In this document: piece by piece, positions 1 through 5,989 of the stretch
Layout of the letters: the number at the start of each line of letters is the position of its first letter
Numbering within the stretch: position 1 is the first letter of the stretch
Assembly: GCA_947167725.1 (NCBI GenBank)
Contig: CAMVJF010000055.1
Location: 1 to 8,678, forward strand
Origin: an uncultured Clostridia bacterium
GTDB taxonomy: Bacteria; Bacillota; Clostridia; Oscillospirales; Oscillospiraceae
Length of the DNA: 8,678 nt
Direction: 5' to 3'
The notes under the pieces: generated by a model
The model's database searches: none
What the model was told of the DNA's origin: nothing
Seen by the model: only the letters and a program-made list of their open reading frames with translations
Position numbers and translations under genes: made by a program

Positions 1-22
1 CTGATAAAGGTTTAAGCTTCAT
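1..22 (-). CDS. groES: 5' end of probable co-chaperonin GroES (partial, runs off left edge)
   Basis: Only the first seven codons and one base of the eighth are visible. They read M-K-L-K-P-L-S followed by a codon starting with G, which fits the GroES N-terminus in Clostridia (M-K-hydrophobic-K/R-P-L-x-D-R-V). The ATG (22-20) is preceded by a very strong ribosome site, AAAAGGAGG at 39-31, with 8 nt spacing, so a real translation start is well supported. The identity rests on seven residues only. GroES is the heptameric lid of the GroEL folding chamber, and groEL would be expected just beyond the window. The 116 nt between tsaB and this start hold no CIRCE element, the HrcA operator usual for groESL in Firmicutes, which weakens the call a little. 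Confidence 0.5.
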
Positions 23-30
23 CTTCTATT

Positions 31-39
31 CCTCCTTTT
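31..39 (-). promoter_or_regulatory. Strong Shine-Dalgarno site of the gene at the left edge
   Basis: Read on the minus strand the site is AAAAGGAGG, 8 nt ahead of the ATG at 22-20. It lies in a short AT-rich stretch (about 23-62) within a GC-rich region. It is what fixes the start of the truncated gene. No convincing -35/-10 pair could be assigned upstream, although the AT-rich stretch could hold a -10 element. Confidence 0.8.
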
Positions 40-68
40 ATATAATTAATACTTATCATTTCCGATAG

Positions 69-113
69 CCTTCCCTCCGGGGAAGGGCGCCGCGGCGCAG
101 CCTCCGACGGAGG
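69..113. repeat. Cluster of three adjacent GC-rich inverted repeats (REP-like intergenic element)
   Basis: Three consecutive self-complementary units are visible. The first is a 7-bp stem CCTTCCC/GGGAAGG (69-75 with 80-86) closed on a TCCG loop, a UNCG-type tetraloop. The second is a perfect 12-bp palindrome GCGCCGCGGCGC (87-98). The third is CCTCC-GAC-GGAGG (101-113). No T-run follows on either strand, so this is not a standard intrinsic terminator, although it could still stabilise or end the tsaEB transcript. From memory, intergenic elements built on a CCTTCCC-loop-GGGAAGG hairpin followed by other stems are dispersed in many gut Clostridia. That link is recollection and not tested here. 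Confidence 0.6.
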
Positions 114-138
114 AGGGCGAGCCGCGGGGGAAACGCGT

Positions 139-834
139 TCAGCCTTCCTTCACCATGCGCTCCTGGCGCTCGCGCTCGGCCTGGGAGAGGCGGAGATACA
201 CGGGCAGCAGCTCCTCGCCGCCGACGGCACGCTTGCCCGCCGCGGCCATCGCGACGCCCCAGGCGTCCTGCCAGACAAGATTGTCCGGCGCGACGCGGAA
301 GGGCAGGGACTGCGCCTCAAGAAAGCGCGCCGTGAGCTCGCTGCCGTCGCCGACGAGCAGCACGCCCTCGCCGAGACCGCGCAGCTCCCGCGCCAGCTCC
401 TCGAGCGAAATCGCCCGGTCGGGGCAGAGGCGGACGGGACGACCGTCCTCGATGCGGAACAGGGCGTTGTAGACCTGCGCGCGCCGCGCGTCCATGACCG
501 GACAGACGAGGCCGCCCGCGGCCAGACCGTGCCAGGCCATGGCCTCGAGCGTCGAGACGCCGACGCAGGGCTTCTGCGCGCCCCAGGCAAGACCCTTGAC
601 AGTGGAGACGCCGATCCGGATGCCGGTGAAGGAGCCGGGACCGTGGGCGACGGCGAGAAGATCGACGTCACGGAGGCTCAGCTCCGCGTTTTTGAGCATG
701 TCCTCCGCCATCGGCAGGAGCGTGCGGCTGTGCGTCAGCGCGCTGCACTGCATGGACTGACTGAGGAGCCGCCCGTCGCGCACGAGGGCGACGGAGGCGC
801 TCTTCGCGGAGGATTCGAAGGCGAGGATCAGCAT
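139..834 (-). CDS. tsaB: tRNA threonylcarbamoyladenosine biosynthesis protein TsaB
   Basis: TsaB (YeaZ) is the non-catalytic ASKHA-fold partner of TsaD. It scaffolds the TsaB-TsaD-TsaE complex that transfers threonylcarbamoyl to A37 of ANN-decoding tRNAs in the cytoplasm. The 231-residue length is normal. Visible family motifs are an N-terminal phosphate-loop-like segment (LAFESSAKSASVAL, 4-17), THS (34-36), the hallmark GPGSFTGIRIGVSTVKGLAWG region (65-85) and MDARRAQVY (114-122). The ATG lies inside the last codons of tsaE (7-nt overlap), with a GGGGAGG ribosome site 7 nt upstream, so the two genes are probably translationally coupled. The gene ends at TGA (141-139), 116 nt before the next minus-strand start. 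rimI and tsaD, which often follow in Firmicutes, do not follow here. Confidence 0.95.
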   Translation of the reverse strand: MLILAFESSAKSASVALVRDGRLLSQSMQCSALTHSRTLLPMAEDMLKNAELSLRDVDLLAVAHGPGSFTGIRIGVSTVKGLAWGAQKPCVGVSTLEAMAWHGLAAGGLVCPVMDARRAQVYNALFRIEDGRPVRLCPDRAISLEELARELRGLGEGVLLVGDGSELTARFLEAQSLPFRVAPDNLVWQDAWGVAMAAAGKRAVGGEELLPVYLRLSQAERERQERMVKEG

Positions 835-1253
835 GTCTTTTCCTCCCCGATGGTGATCAGGCGCTCGTTCTCGCCCGTCTTTTCGATGCGGACGACGATC
901 TCATCGCCCCAGAAGGCTTCACGGACGTTCTCGCTCCACTCGACAGCGCAGACGGCGCCGCGCGCGAGATAGTCCTCCCAGCCGATGTCGAACAGCTCGT
1001 CCGCGCTCGAGAGGCGGTACATGTCGAAATGGATGAGCTCGCGCTCGCCCAGGTATTCGTTGACGATCGTAAAGGTCGGGCTCGAGACGCGGCAGTCAAG
1101 CCCCATCCCGCGCGCCATGCCGCGCACGAAAGCCGTCTTTCCCGCGCCGAGATCGCCGTACATCGCGACGACCGTACCGCCGGGAAGAGAACGGGCAAAG
1201 GCCTCGCCGATCGCCTCGGTCTCGGATTCGCTTTTGGAATGGAAAACCGCCAT
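828..1253 (-). CDS. tsaE: tRNA threonylcarbamoyladenosine biosynthesis ATPase TsaE
   Basis: TsaE (YjeE) is the P-loop ATPase that binds TsaB-TsaD and is needed for multiple turnover in t6A37 synthesis. At 141 residues it has the usual length. Motifs seen are Walker A GDLGAGKT (33-40), the switch-like SSPTFTIVNEY (57-67), HFDMYRL (75-81) and VEWSE (104-108), all family signatures in the expected order. The ATG (1253-1251) has an AAGGAG ribosome site (1266-1261) 7 nt upstream. A promoter with a perfect TATAAT lies just behind it (1281-1310). It is the first gene of a two-gene operon with tsaB, overlapping it by 7 nt (ATGCTGA). Confidence 0.96.
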   Translation of the reverse strand: MAVFHSKSESETEAIGEAFARSLPGGTVVAMYGDLGAGKTAFVRGMARGMGLDCRVSSPTFTIVNEYLGERELIHFDMYRLSSADELFDIGWEDYLARGAVCAVEWSENVREAFWGDEIVVRIEKTGENERLITIGEEKTC

Positions 1254-1280
1254 ATCTCTGCTCCTTATGATTCCGCGGGT

Positions 1281-1310
1281 ATTATAACACCTTGCGCCTG
1301 CTTGCGTAAA
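1281..1310 (-). promoter_or_regulatory. Sigma-A promoter of tsaE-tsaB
   Basis: On the minus strand a perfect -10 TATAAT (1286-1281) is preceded by TGT, an extended -10. A weak -35 TTTACG (1310-1305) stands at 18 nt spacing, or TTACGC at 17. Transcription would start near 1275, about 20 nt before the tsaE ATG. The -35 overlaps the -35 of the divergent promoter at 1302-1330. Confidence 0.7.
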
Positions 1311-1330
1311 GAGAAAACTTGTGCTAAAAT
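1302..1330 (+). promoter_or_regulatory. Probable sigma-A promoter of the SEDS gene
   Basis: A -10 TAAAAT (1325-1330) preceded by TGC (extended -10) stands 17 nt after a weak -35 TTGCGT (1302-1307). The predicted start near 1337 leaves a leader of only about 10 nt before the ATG at 1347, or about 40 nt before the GTG at 1377. The -35 element is shared in part with the opposing tsaE promoter. Confidence 0.55.
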
Positions 1331-1346
1331 ATGCTGCGTGTCAAAA

Positions 1347-2537
1347 ATGTGTTTCGGCTTTTTTCCACGAAAGACGGTGATCTCCATCAAAAAAGTCATC
1401 CCCTACGTCAAACAGTTTTTTCAGCGTGCGGATCTTTTTCTGTTCGCGCTGTGTTTTGCCTGTTCCCTCTTCAGCCTCTATGCGGTCTATCTCGCGACCA
1501 AGGGCATGCAGGCCGGCGGCGTTATCATCAGCCCGACCAAGTGCGTGATCGTCCAGCTCTTCTCGATCGCCATCGGCGTGGCCGCCTTCGTGATCTTCAC
1601 GGTCATCGACGCCGACATCCTCGGCGCGCAGTGGCGCTGGCTGTGCGTGATCAACGTCGCGCTGATGGTCGCGCTGGTCATCTTCGGCTCCGAGGGCGAA
1701 AGCGGCAGCCGAAGCTGGATCCGCTTCGCCGGCATCAGCGTCCAGCCCTCCGAGATTGTCAAGGTCCTCTATATCGTCGTCTCGGCGCGGCAGATGACCT
1801 ATCTCAAAGAACATAAGGATATCAATTCCTTCCTCTCCGTCGCGCAGATCGCGGCGCACTTCGTGCTCGTCTTCGGTATGATCGTCGTCGTCGGCGACGA
1901 CCTCGGAAGCGGCACGATCATCCTCGCGATCTTCCTCATCATGTTTTTCTGCGCCGGGATACGGCTGTACTGGTTCGCCATCGGCTTCGCCGCCATCGCG
2001 GCCGTCATCCCGATCCTGTGGAACTATTTCCTGAAGGACTACCAGAAGCAGCGTCTGATTGCCCCCTATGACAAGTCCATCGACCCCGACGGCTGGGGCA
2101 TTACCTGGCAGACGACCCAGAGCCGCTACTCGCTCATGGCCGGACGGCTCACCGGAGCGGAGGACAGCCACCGCGCCACGGTCTTTACCGGCAAGCACAC
2201 CGACTTCGTTTTCGCCTGCATCGGCGAGAATTTCGGTATGATCGGCTGCGTCGCCGTCGCCATCGTGCTGACGGTCATCATCATCCGCTGCGTCTATGTC
2301 GGACTCCACGCCGGACGGATGTACGACATGCTTATCTGCATGGGCGTCGCCGGGGCGCTGGCGTTCCAGACCTTCATCAATATCGGCATGTGCATCGGCA
2401 TCACCCCCGTTATCGGCATCACGCTGCCCTTCTTCTCCTACGGAGGCTCGTCGATGGTCACGCTCTTCGCAGCCGTCGGATTGGTTTCCGGCGTCCGGTA
2501 CAAGCCGAAGCCCGAACACTTTTCCATGATCTTCTGA
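1347..2537 (+). CDS. FtsW/RodA/SpoVE-family (SEDS) peptidoglycan glycosyltransferase
   Basis: SEDS proteins are polytopic membrane enzymes that polymerise lipid II into glycan strands together with a class B penicillin-binding protein. The 396-residue product has about ten hydrophobic segments, starting at about residues 29-51. Family signatures appear in order: RSWIRFAGISVQPSE (122-136), GDDLGSGT (183-190), the loop from QRLIAPYD to LTG (235-270), HTDFVFACIGENFG (284-297) with the conserved aspartate D286 implicated in polymerisation, and the C-terminal NIGM...ITPVIGITLPFFSYGGSSM (345-370). GEN stands where many members have GEE. The start is uncertain: ATG 1347 has no visible ribosome site, and an in-frame GTG at 1377 would give 386 residues beginning M-I-S-I-K-K, a more usual N-terminus. 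Division, elongation and sporulation subtypes cannot be told apart here, and no partner transpeptidase lies in the window. Confidence 0.92.
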   Translation: MCFGFFPRKTVISIKKVIPYVKQFFQRADLFLFALCFACSLFSLYAVYLATKGMQAGGVIISPTKCVIVQLFSIAIGVAAFVIFTVIDADILGAQWRWLCVINVALMVALVIFGSEGESGSRSWIRFAGISVQPSEIVKVLYIVVSARQMTYLKEHKDINSFLSVAQIAAHFVLVFGMIVVVGDDLGSGTIILAIFLIMFFCAGIRLYWFAIGFAAIAAVIPILWNYFLKDYQKQRLIAPYDKSIDPDGWGITWQTTQSRYSLMAGRLTGAEDSHRATVFTGKHTDFVFACIGENFGMIGCVAVAIVLTVIIIRCVYVGLHAGRMYDMLICMGVAGALAFQTFINIGMCIGITPVIGITLPFFSYGGSSMVTLFAAVGLVSGVRYKPKPEHFSMIF

Positions 2538-2548
2538 TCCGGAGGCGC

Positions 2549-2589
2549 AAAAAAGGCCCGCGTCTGTTCATGCAGACGCGGGCCTTTTT
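2549..2589. terminator. Bidirectional intrinsic terminator between the SEDS gene and the mnmG operon
   Basis: A perfect 12-bp GC-rich stem GGCCCGCGTCTG/CAGACGCGGGCC (2555-2566 with 2573-2584) encloses the 6-nt loop TTCATG. It is flanked by A6 on the left and T5 on the right, so it works in both directions. It begins 11 nt after the SEDS stop codon and 15 nt beyond the glutaredoxin stop on the other strand, and should stop both converging transcripts. Confidence 0.95.
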
Positions 2590-2604
2590 GGCGTTTGCCG
2601 CGCT

Positions 2605-2886
2605 TCAGGCGCGCGCGGCGAGCGAGCGGAACATCGCGCGCAGGCGTTCCTTTGCCTCGGCGCGGCTCCACAGCGGGCTCGCCTCATAGAGCTTTTCCTC
2701 GCCGAGGAAGAAGCTCGGCACGCGATAATAGTCGTAGCGGTCGGCCAGCGCGCTCTCGGCCGACTCGTCGACGATCTCGATCTCGATCTCCCGGAAGGCG
2801 CTCTCCTCGGCGCGCAGCTCCTCGAGCAGCTCCGCCGCCTGTCTGCAGTAGGGGCAGCCGGGAAGGATGAATTCTGTCAGTTTCAT
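2605..2886 (-). CDS. Glutaredoxin-like thiol-disulfide protein (CPYC type)
   Basis: A 93-residue cytoplasmic thioredoxin-fold protein. The classic glutaredoxin active site CPYC is at residues 11-14, after a first beta strand (KLTEFILPG). The cis-proline motif VPSFF is at 56-60, followed by GEEKLYEA. No signal peptide is seen. Glutaredoxins reduce protein or low-molecular-weight disulfides, and the exact substrate cannot be read from the sequence. The ATG (2886-2884) has an AAGGAG site (2900-2895) 8 nt upstream, and this fixes the start well inside a longer open frame. The gene starts 20 nt after mnmA stops, so it is the last gene of mnmG-mnmA-grx and ends in the terminator at 2549-2589. Its place suggests a link to the thiol chemistry of MnmA (inference). 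Confidence 0.85.
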   Translation of the reverse strand: MKLTEFILPGCPYCRQAAELLEELRAEESAFREIEIEIVDESAESALADRYDYYRVPSFFLGEEKLYEASPLWSRAEAKERLRAMFRSLAARA

Positions 2887-2906
2887 GTTGCTCTCTCCTT
2901 GCTTTT

Positions 2907-3902
2907 TTATTTCGATCCGACGAGAAAGCCGCCGCCGAGCACGCGCTCGCCGTCGTAAAGCACGGCGGACTGCCCCGGCGCGGGGGCGCGGACAGGCTCG
3001 TCGCAGACGATGCGCAGCATGCCGCCGCCCAGAGACTCGGCCGTGCAGGACGGCGTCTCCCACTTGGTGTGCCGCACGCGCACGGAGAGGCGCAGCGGCG
3101 CGCCGGGCTCGTCGACGAGCCAGTTGAAGTCCCGCACGAGCAGCTCGCGGCGGAACAGCTCCTCCCAGAGCGCGAGCTCGATCGTATTGGACGCGGCGTC
3201 GATGCGCGAGACATAGAGCTTGCGTCCCTCCCAGAGACCGCTCCGGCGCTGGCCGACGGTGTAGCGCACGATGCCCTCGTGCCGGCCGACGACCTCGCCG
3301 TGGAAGAGGAAGTCGCCTTCGCCCGGGAGCTCCGCGCGGCGGCTCAGCCAGCCGACGTAGTCCTTGTCGGGGATGAAGCAGATCTCCATGCTGTCGGGCT
3401 TGTCCGCCGCGGCGAGACCCAGCTCGCGCGCGAGGGCGCGGACCTCGGTCTTTTCATAGCCGCCGAGCGGCAGGACGAGACGGGAGAGCTGAGAGCGTTC
3501 CAGACGGCAGAGCATGTAGCTCTGGTCGTTGGAGGGGCGGCCCTTGAAGAGCACGCCGCCCTCGGCGCGGGCGTAGTGTCCGGTCGCGATCGCCTCGGCG
3601 CCGCTGCGCTCCGCCTCCGCAAGCAGGGCGCGGAACTTCAGCGCGGGGTTGCAGGGATTGGGCGTCTCGCCGTGCAGATACGCCTCGCAGAAGGGCGTGC
3701 AGACCTTCTTCTCGAGCTCGTCGCGCACGTCGAGCACCCGCAGCTCCAGATTCATCTGGGCGGCGGCCTTTTCTGCCTCGCGCCGGGCCGTCTCGCCGGT
3801 GTTGTCAAGATAGAGACCCAGCACCTCCCAGCCCGCCCGGCGAAGCAGGACGGCGGAGACGGAGGAATCGACGCCTCCGGAAAAACCAAGTACGACTTTC
3901 AT
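2907..3902 (-). CDS. mnmA: tRNA-specific 2-thiouridylase MnmA (short form)
   Basis: MnmA adenylates C2 of wobble U34 in tRNA Lys, Glu and Gln and replaces the oxygen with sulfur from a cysteine-desulfurase relay. Seen are the PP-loop SGGVDSS (8-14), TPNPC with N-P-A-L-K-F (80-90), ATGHYAR (106-112), NDQSYML (125-131), DSMEICFIPDKDY (170-182), which carries the second catalytic cysteine (C175), TVGQRR, and the C-terminal PGQ...VLGGGFL segment. At 331 residues it is shorter than the usual 350-370. The catalytic loop normally reads TPNP-x-x-x-C-N but here is TPNP-C-N, three residues shorter, so C84 alone represents the first catalytic position (E. coli Asp99/Cys102 region). Extra cysteines are at 68 and 72. 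The ATG overlaps the mnmG stop (ATGA), with GGAGAG just upstream, indicating translational coupling. Confidence 0.93.
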   Translation of the reverse strand: MKVVLGFSGGVDSSVSAVLLRRAGWEVLGLYLDNTGETARREAEKAAAQMNLELRVLDVRDELEKKVCTPFCEAYLHGETPNPCNPALKFRALLAEAERSGAEAIATGHYARAEGGVLFKGRPSNDQSYMLCRLERSQLSRLVLPLGGYEKTEVRALARELGLAAADKPDSMEICFIPDKDYVGWLSRRAELPGEGDFLFHGEVVGRHEGIVRYTVGQRRSGLWEGRKLYVSRIDAASNTIELALWEELFRRELLVRDFNWLVDEPGAPLRLSVRVRHTKWETPSCTAESLGGGMLRIVCDEPVRAPAPGQSAVLYDGERVLGGGFLVGSK

Positions 3903-5767
3903 TTGTTTCTCTCCAGATAGATCATCAGAACGGAAAGGTCCGCGGGAGACACGCCGGAGATTCGCCCGGCCTGCCCGAGATTTTCGGGGCGGATCTTTTT
4001 GAGCTTTTCTCGCGCCTCGAGCCGAAGGCCGGGCACCTCGTCATAGTCCAGCGCCTCCGGCAGTGAGCGGCTCTCCATGCGGCGGAACTCCTCGACCTGT
4101 CTGAGCTGGCGCTTGATGTAGCCCTCGTATTTGAGGGCGATCTCCACGGCGTTCACGACCGCGCGCGGCAGCGCGCCGCGCCCGGCGTCGAAGGGCGCGA
4201 GGCCGGCGTAAGTGATCTGCGGACGGCGGAGGAGATCCGCGAGCGAGGCGCCGGAGGAGAGCGGCGCGGTGCCGCGCGAGGCGAGAAGGGCGTTGATCGC
4301 CTCGCCCGGCGCGAGATGAACGTTCTCGAGACGCTCGCATTCCCGCCGCACGGTCTCATACTTGCGCTCCACGGCCTCGACACGCTCGGCGCTTACGAGC
4401 CCGAGCCGCCGCCCCACGGCGCAGAGCCGCTCGTCGGCGTTGTCCTGCCGCAGGAGGAGGCGGTACTCGCTGCGCGAGGTCATCATGCGGTAGGGCTCGT
4501 TCGTGCCCTTTGTGACAAGATCGTCGATCAGCGCGCCGATATAGGCCTCGCTGCGGCGCAGGATAAAGCTCTCGCGGCCCAGCAGCTTCAGCGCGGCGTT
4601 CACGCCCGCGACGAAGCCCTGCACCGCGGCCTCCTCATAGCCGCTCGAGCCGTTGAATTGCCCCGCCCCGTAGAGCCCCGCGATCTTCTTGCACTCAAGG
4701 GTCGGATAAAGCTCGGTCGGGTCGATGCAGTCGTATTCGATGGCGTAGGCGCAGCGCGTCATCTCCGCCTTTTCCAGCCCCGGGATCGTGTGCAGCATCT
4801 CAAGCTGCAGCTCCTCGGGCATGGAGGAGGAAAAGCCCTGAATATACAGCTCCTCAGTGTCGAGCCCCATCGGCTCAATGAAGAGCTGGTGGCGGGGCTT
4901 GTCCGGAAAGGTCATGACCTTGGTCTCGATGCTGGGGCAGTAGCGGGGTCCCACGCCCTCGATCACGCCGGAATAGATCGGGCTGCGGTCAAGACTGCGG
5001 CGGATGATCTCGTGGGTGCGCTCGTTGGTATAGGTCAGATAGCAGACCGCGCGGTTCTCCGGCGGCGACTGGGTCGAAAAGGAAAAGGGCTCGGGATCGT
5101 CGTCGCCGCGCTGCAGCTCCATCTGCGAGAAATCCACGCTGCGGCGGTTGACGCGCGGCGGGGTCCCGGTCTTGAAGCGGCGCATCGAAAGCCCCATCGC
5201 GCGCAGCCGCCCGGCGAGAGGCACGGCGGCGGCGAGCCCGTCCGGGCCGGAGGAGCGCAGGACCTCTCCGACGATCGTACGGCCGTCGAGATAGGTGCCG
5301 GAGGCGATCACGACCGCACGGCAGGCGTAGATCGCGCCCGTCTGCGTCGTGACGGAGACCACATGCCCGTCCTCCACGCCGATATCGACGACCTCGGCCT
5401 GTTTGAGCCGCAGATGCTCCTGACTCTCGAGCGTGTGCTTCATGATCCCGGAGTAGAGACGGCGGTCGGCCTGGGCGCGCAGCGAGTGCACGGCCGGACC
5501 CTTGCCGAGGTTGAGCATGCGGTACTGGATGCAGGCGCGGTCCGCGGCCTTCGCCATCTCGCCGCCGAGTGCGTCGAGTTCGCGCACGAGATGCCCCTTG
5601 CCCGTGCCGCCGATGGCTGGGTTGCAGGGCATGTTGCCCACACTGTCCAGATTGACCGTGAAGCAGACGGTGTCCAGGCCCAGACGCGCGGCGGCGAGCG
5701 CGGCCTCGATGCCCGCGTGGCCCGCGCCGATCACGGCGATATCACATGTTCCCGCGTCGAAACTCAT
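3899..5767 (-). CDS. mnmG: tRNA uridine-5-carboxymethylaminomethyl modification enzyme MnmG (GidA)
   Basis: MnmG is the FAD- and NADH-dependent partner of the GTPase MnmE. It installs (carboxymethyl)aminomethyl at C5 of wobble U34. The 622-residue product has the normal length. Motifs seen are the FAD-binding GAGHAG (14-19), GNMPCNPAIGGTGKGH (44-59) with conserved C48, PPRVNRRSVDFSQM (203-216), CYLTYTNERTHEII (242-255), GVGPRYCPSIETK (271-283) with conserved C277, GAGQFNGSSGYEEAAVQG (367-384), NEPYRMMTSRSEYRLLLRQDNAD (423-445) and the C-terminal ISGVSPADLSVLMIYLE. I chose ATG 5767-5765 because GAGGAG lies 13 nt upstream and the FAD domain starts at once. An in-frame ATG at 5788 lacks a ribosome site, and the frame open to 5944 crosses the promoter. 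It is first in the mnmG-mnmA-grx operon. mnmE is not adjacent. Confidence 0.97.
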   Translation of the reverse strand: MSFDAGTCDIAVIGAGHAGIEAALAAARLGLDTVCFTVNLDSVGNMPCNPAIGGTGKGHLVRELDALGGEMAKAADRACIQYRMLNLGKGPAVHSLRAQADRRLYSGIMKHTLESQEHLRLKQAEVVDIGVEDGHVVSVTTQTGAIYACRAVVIASGTYLDGRTIVGEVLRSSGPDGLAAAVPLAGRLRAMGLSMRRFKTGTPPRVNRRSVDFSQMELQRGDDDPEPFSFSTQSPPENRAVCYLTYTNERTHEIIRRSLDRSPIYSGVIEGVGPRYCPSIETKVMTFPDKPRHQLFIEPMGLDTEELYIQGFSSSMPEELQLEMLHTIPGLEKAEMTRCAYAIEYDCIDPTELYPTLECKKIAGLYGAGQFNGSSGYEEAAVQGFVAGVNAALKLLGRESFILRRSEAYIGALIDDLVTKGTNEPYRMMTSRSEYRLLLRQDNADERLCAVGRRLGLVSAERVEAVERKYETVRRECERLENVHLAPGEAINALLASRGTAPLSSGASLADLLRRPQITYAGLAPFDAGRGALPRAVVNAVEIALKYEGYIKRQLRQVEEFRRMESRSLPEALDYDEVPGLRLEAREKLKKIRPENLGQAGRISGVSPADLSVLMIYLERNK

Positions 5768-5816
5768 GCTGCTGTTCAGACTCCTCATCGATTTGTGCCG
5801 GATTGATAGTACTTTT

Positions 5817-5844
5817 ATTATAGCAGACCATGCGCAAAAAACAA
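5817..5844 (-). promoter_or_regulatory. Sigma-A promoter of the mnmG-mnmA-grx operon
   Basis: On the minus strand a perfect -10 TATAAT (5822-5817) lies 16 nt after a partial -35 TTGTTT (5844-5839), in a locally AT-rich stretch. Transcription would start near 5810, giving a leader of about 43 nt before the mnmG ATG. That is too short for a riboswitch or T-box. Confidence 0.7.
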
Positions 5845-5857
5845 TCTTTTTCCCTTG

Positions 5858-5926
5858 CCGCGCGCGGCCGGGGGAAGGGAGCGGAAAAAAGCCGAAAGGG
5901 CGCGAAAAGGCATTGACCGCGCGCGG
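5858..5926. repeat. Direct repeat of a 10-bp palindrome in a divergent promoter region
   Basis: The perfect palindrome CCGCGCGCGG occurs at 5858-5867 and again at 5917-5926, 59 bp centre to centre, or about 5.6 helical turns. The second copy overlaps the end of the -35 and the spacer of the plus-strand promoter at 5913-5941. The first is enclosed in a wider inverted repeat, TCCCTT/AAGGGA (5851-5856 with 5875-5880). It could be an operator pair, but GC-only palindromes arise easily in GC-rich DNA. Confidence 0.35.
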
Positions 5927-5941
5927 AGCGCGTTGTATAAT
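5913..5941 (+). promoter_or_regulatory. Strong sigma-A promoter of the surface-protein gene
   Basis: The -35 TTGACC (5913-5918) and a perfect -10 TATAAT (5936-5941) are separated by the ideal 17 nt. It is the best promoter match in the window. The predicted start near 5948 gives a leader of about 42 nt. The spacer consists almost wholly of G and C and contains part of a 10-bp palindrome. Confidence 0.85.
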
Positions 5942-5989
5942 CAAAAAAAGAAACTATATCCTGTGGCAGAGAAGGAGAAGTGAAGCAAT

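Noticed and set aside
1029..1346. Upstream extension of the SEDS frame into tsaE
   Set aside because: It would run antisense through tsaE and its promoter; the added residues are unlike any SEDS N-terminus.
1341..2519. Minus-strand open frame (392 codons) opposite the SEDS gene, very Asp/Glu/His rich
   Set aside because: The unusual composition is explained by reading the complement of hydrophobic membrane codons (GTC, ATC); no motif supports it.
3069..3920. Plus-strand open frame (283 codons) opposite mnmA
   Set aside because: It is antisense to a clear gene, low in complexity (Ala, Glu, Leu, Arg) and without recognisable domains.
4316..5806. Long plus-strand open frame (496 codons) opposite mnmG
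   Set aside because: It is fully antisense to a highly conserved gene, is rich in His, Arg, Ala and Gly as expected of a GC-rich shadow frame, and shows no motif or ribosome site.
5851..5880. Inverted repeat TCCCTT/AAGGGA as a possible terminator
   Set aside because: The outer stem is only 6 bp with a long interior, there is no proper T-run after it on either strand, and no gene ends there.
5768..5944. N-terminal extension of mnmG to an upstream start
   Set aside because: The extension crosses the TATAAT promoter, lacks a ribosome site and adds no conserved residues before the FAD-binding motif.
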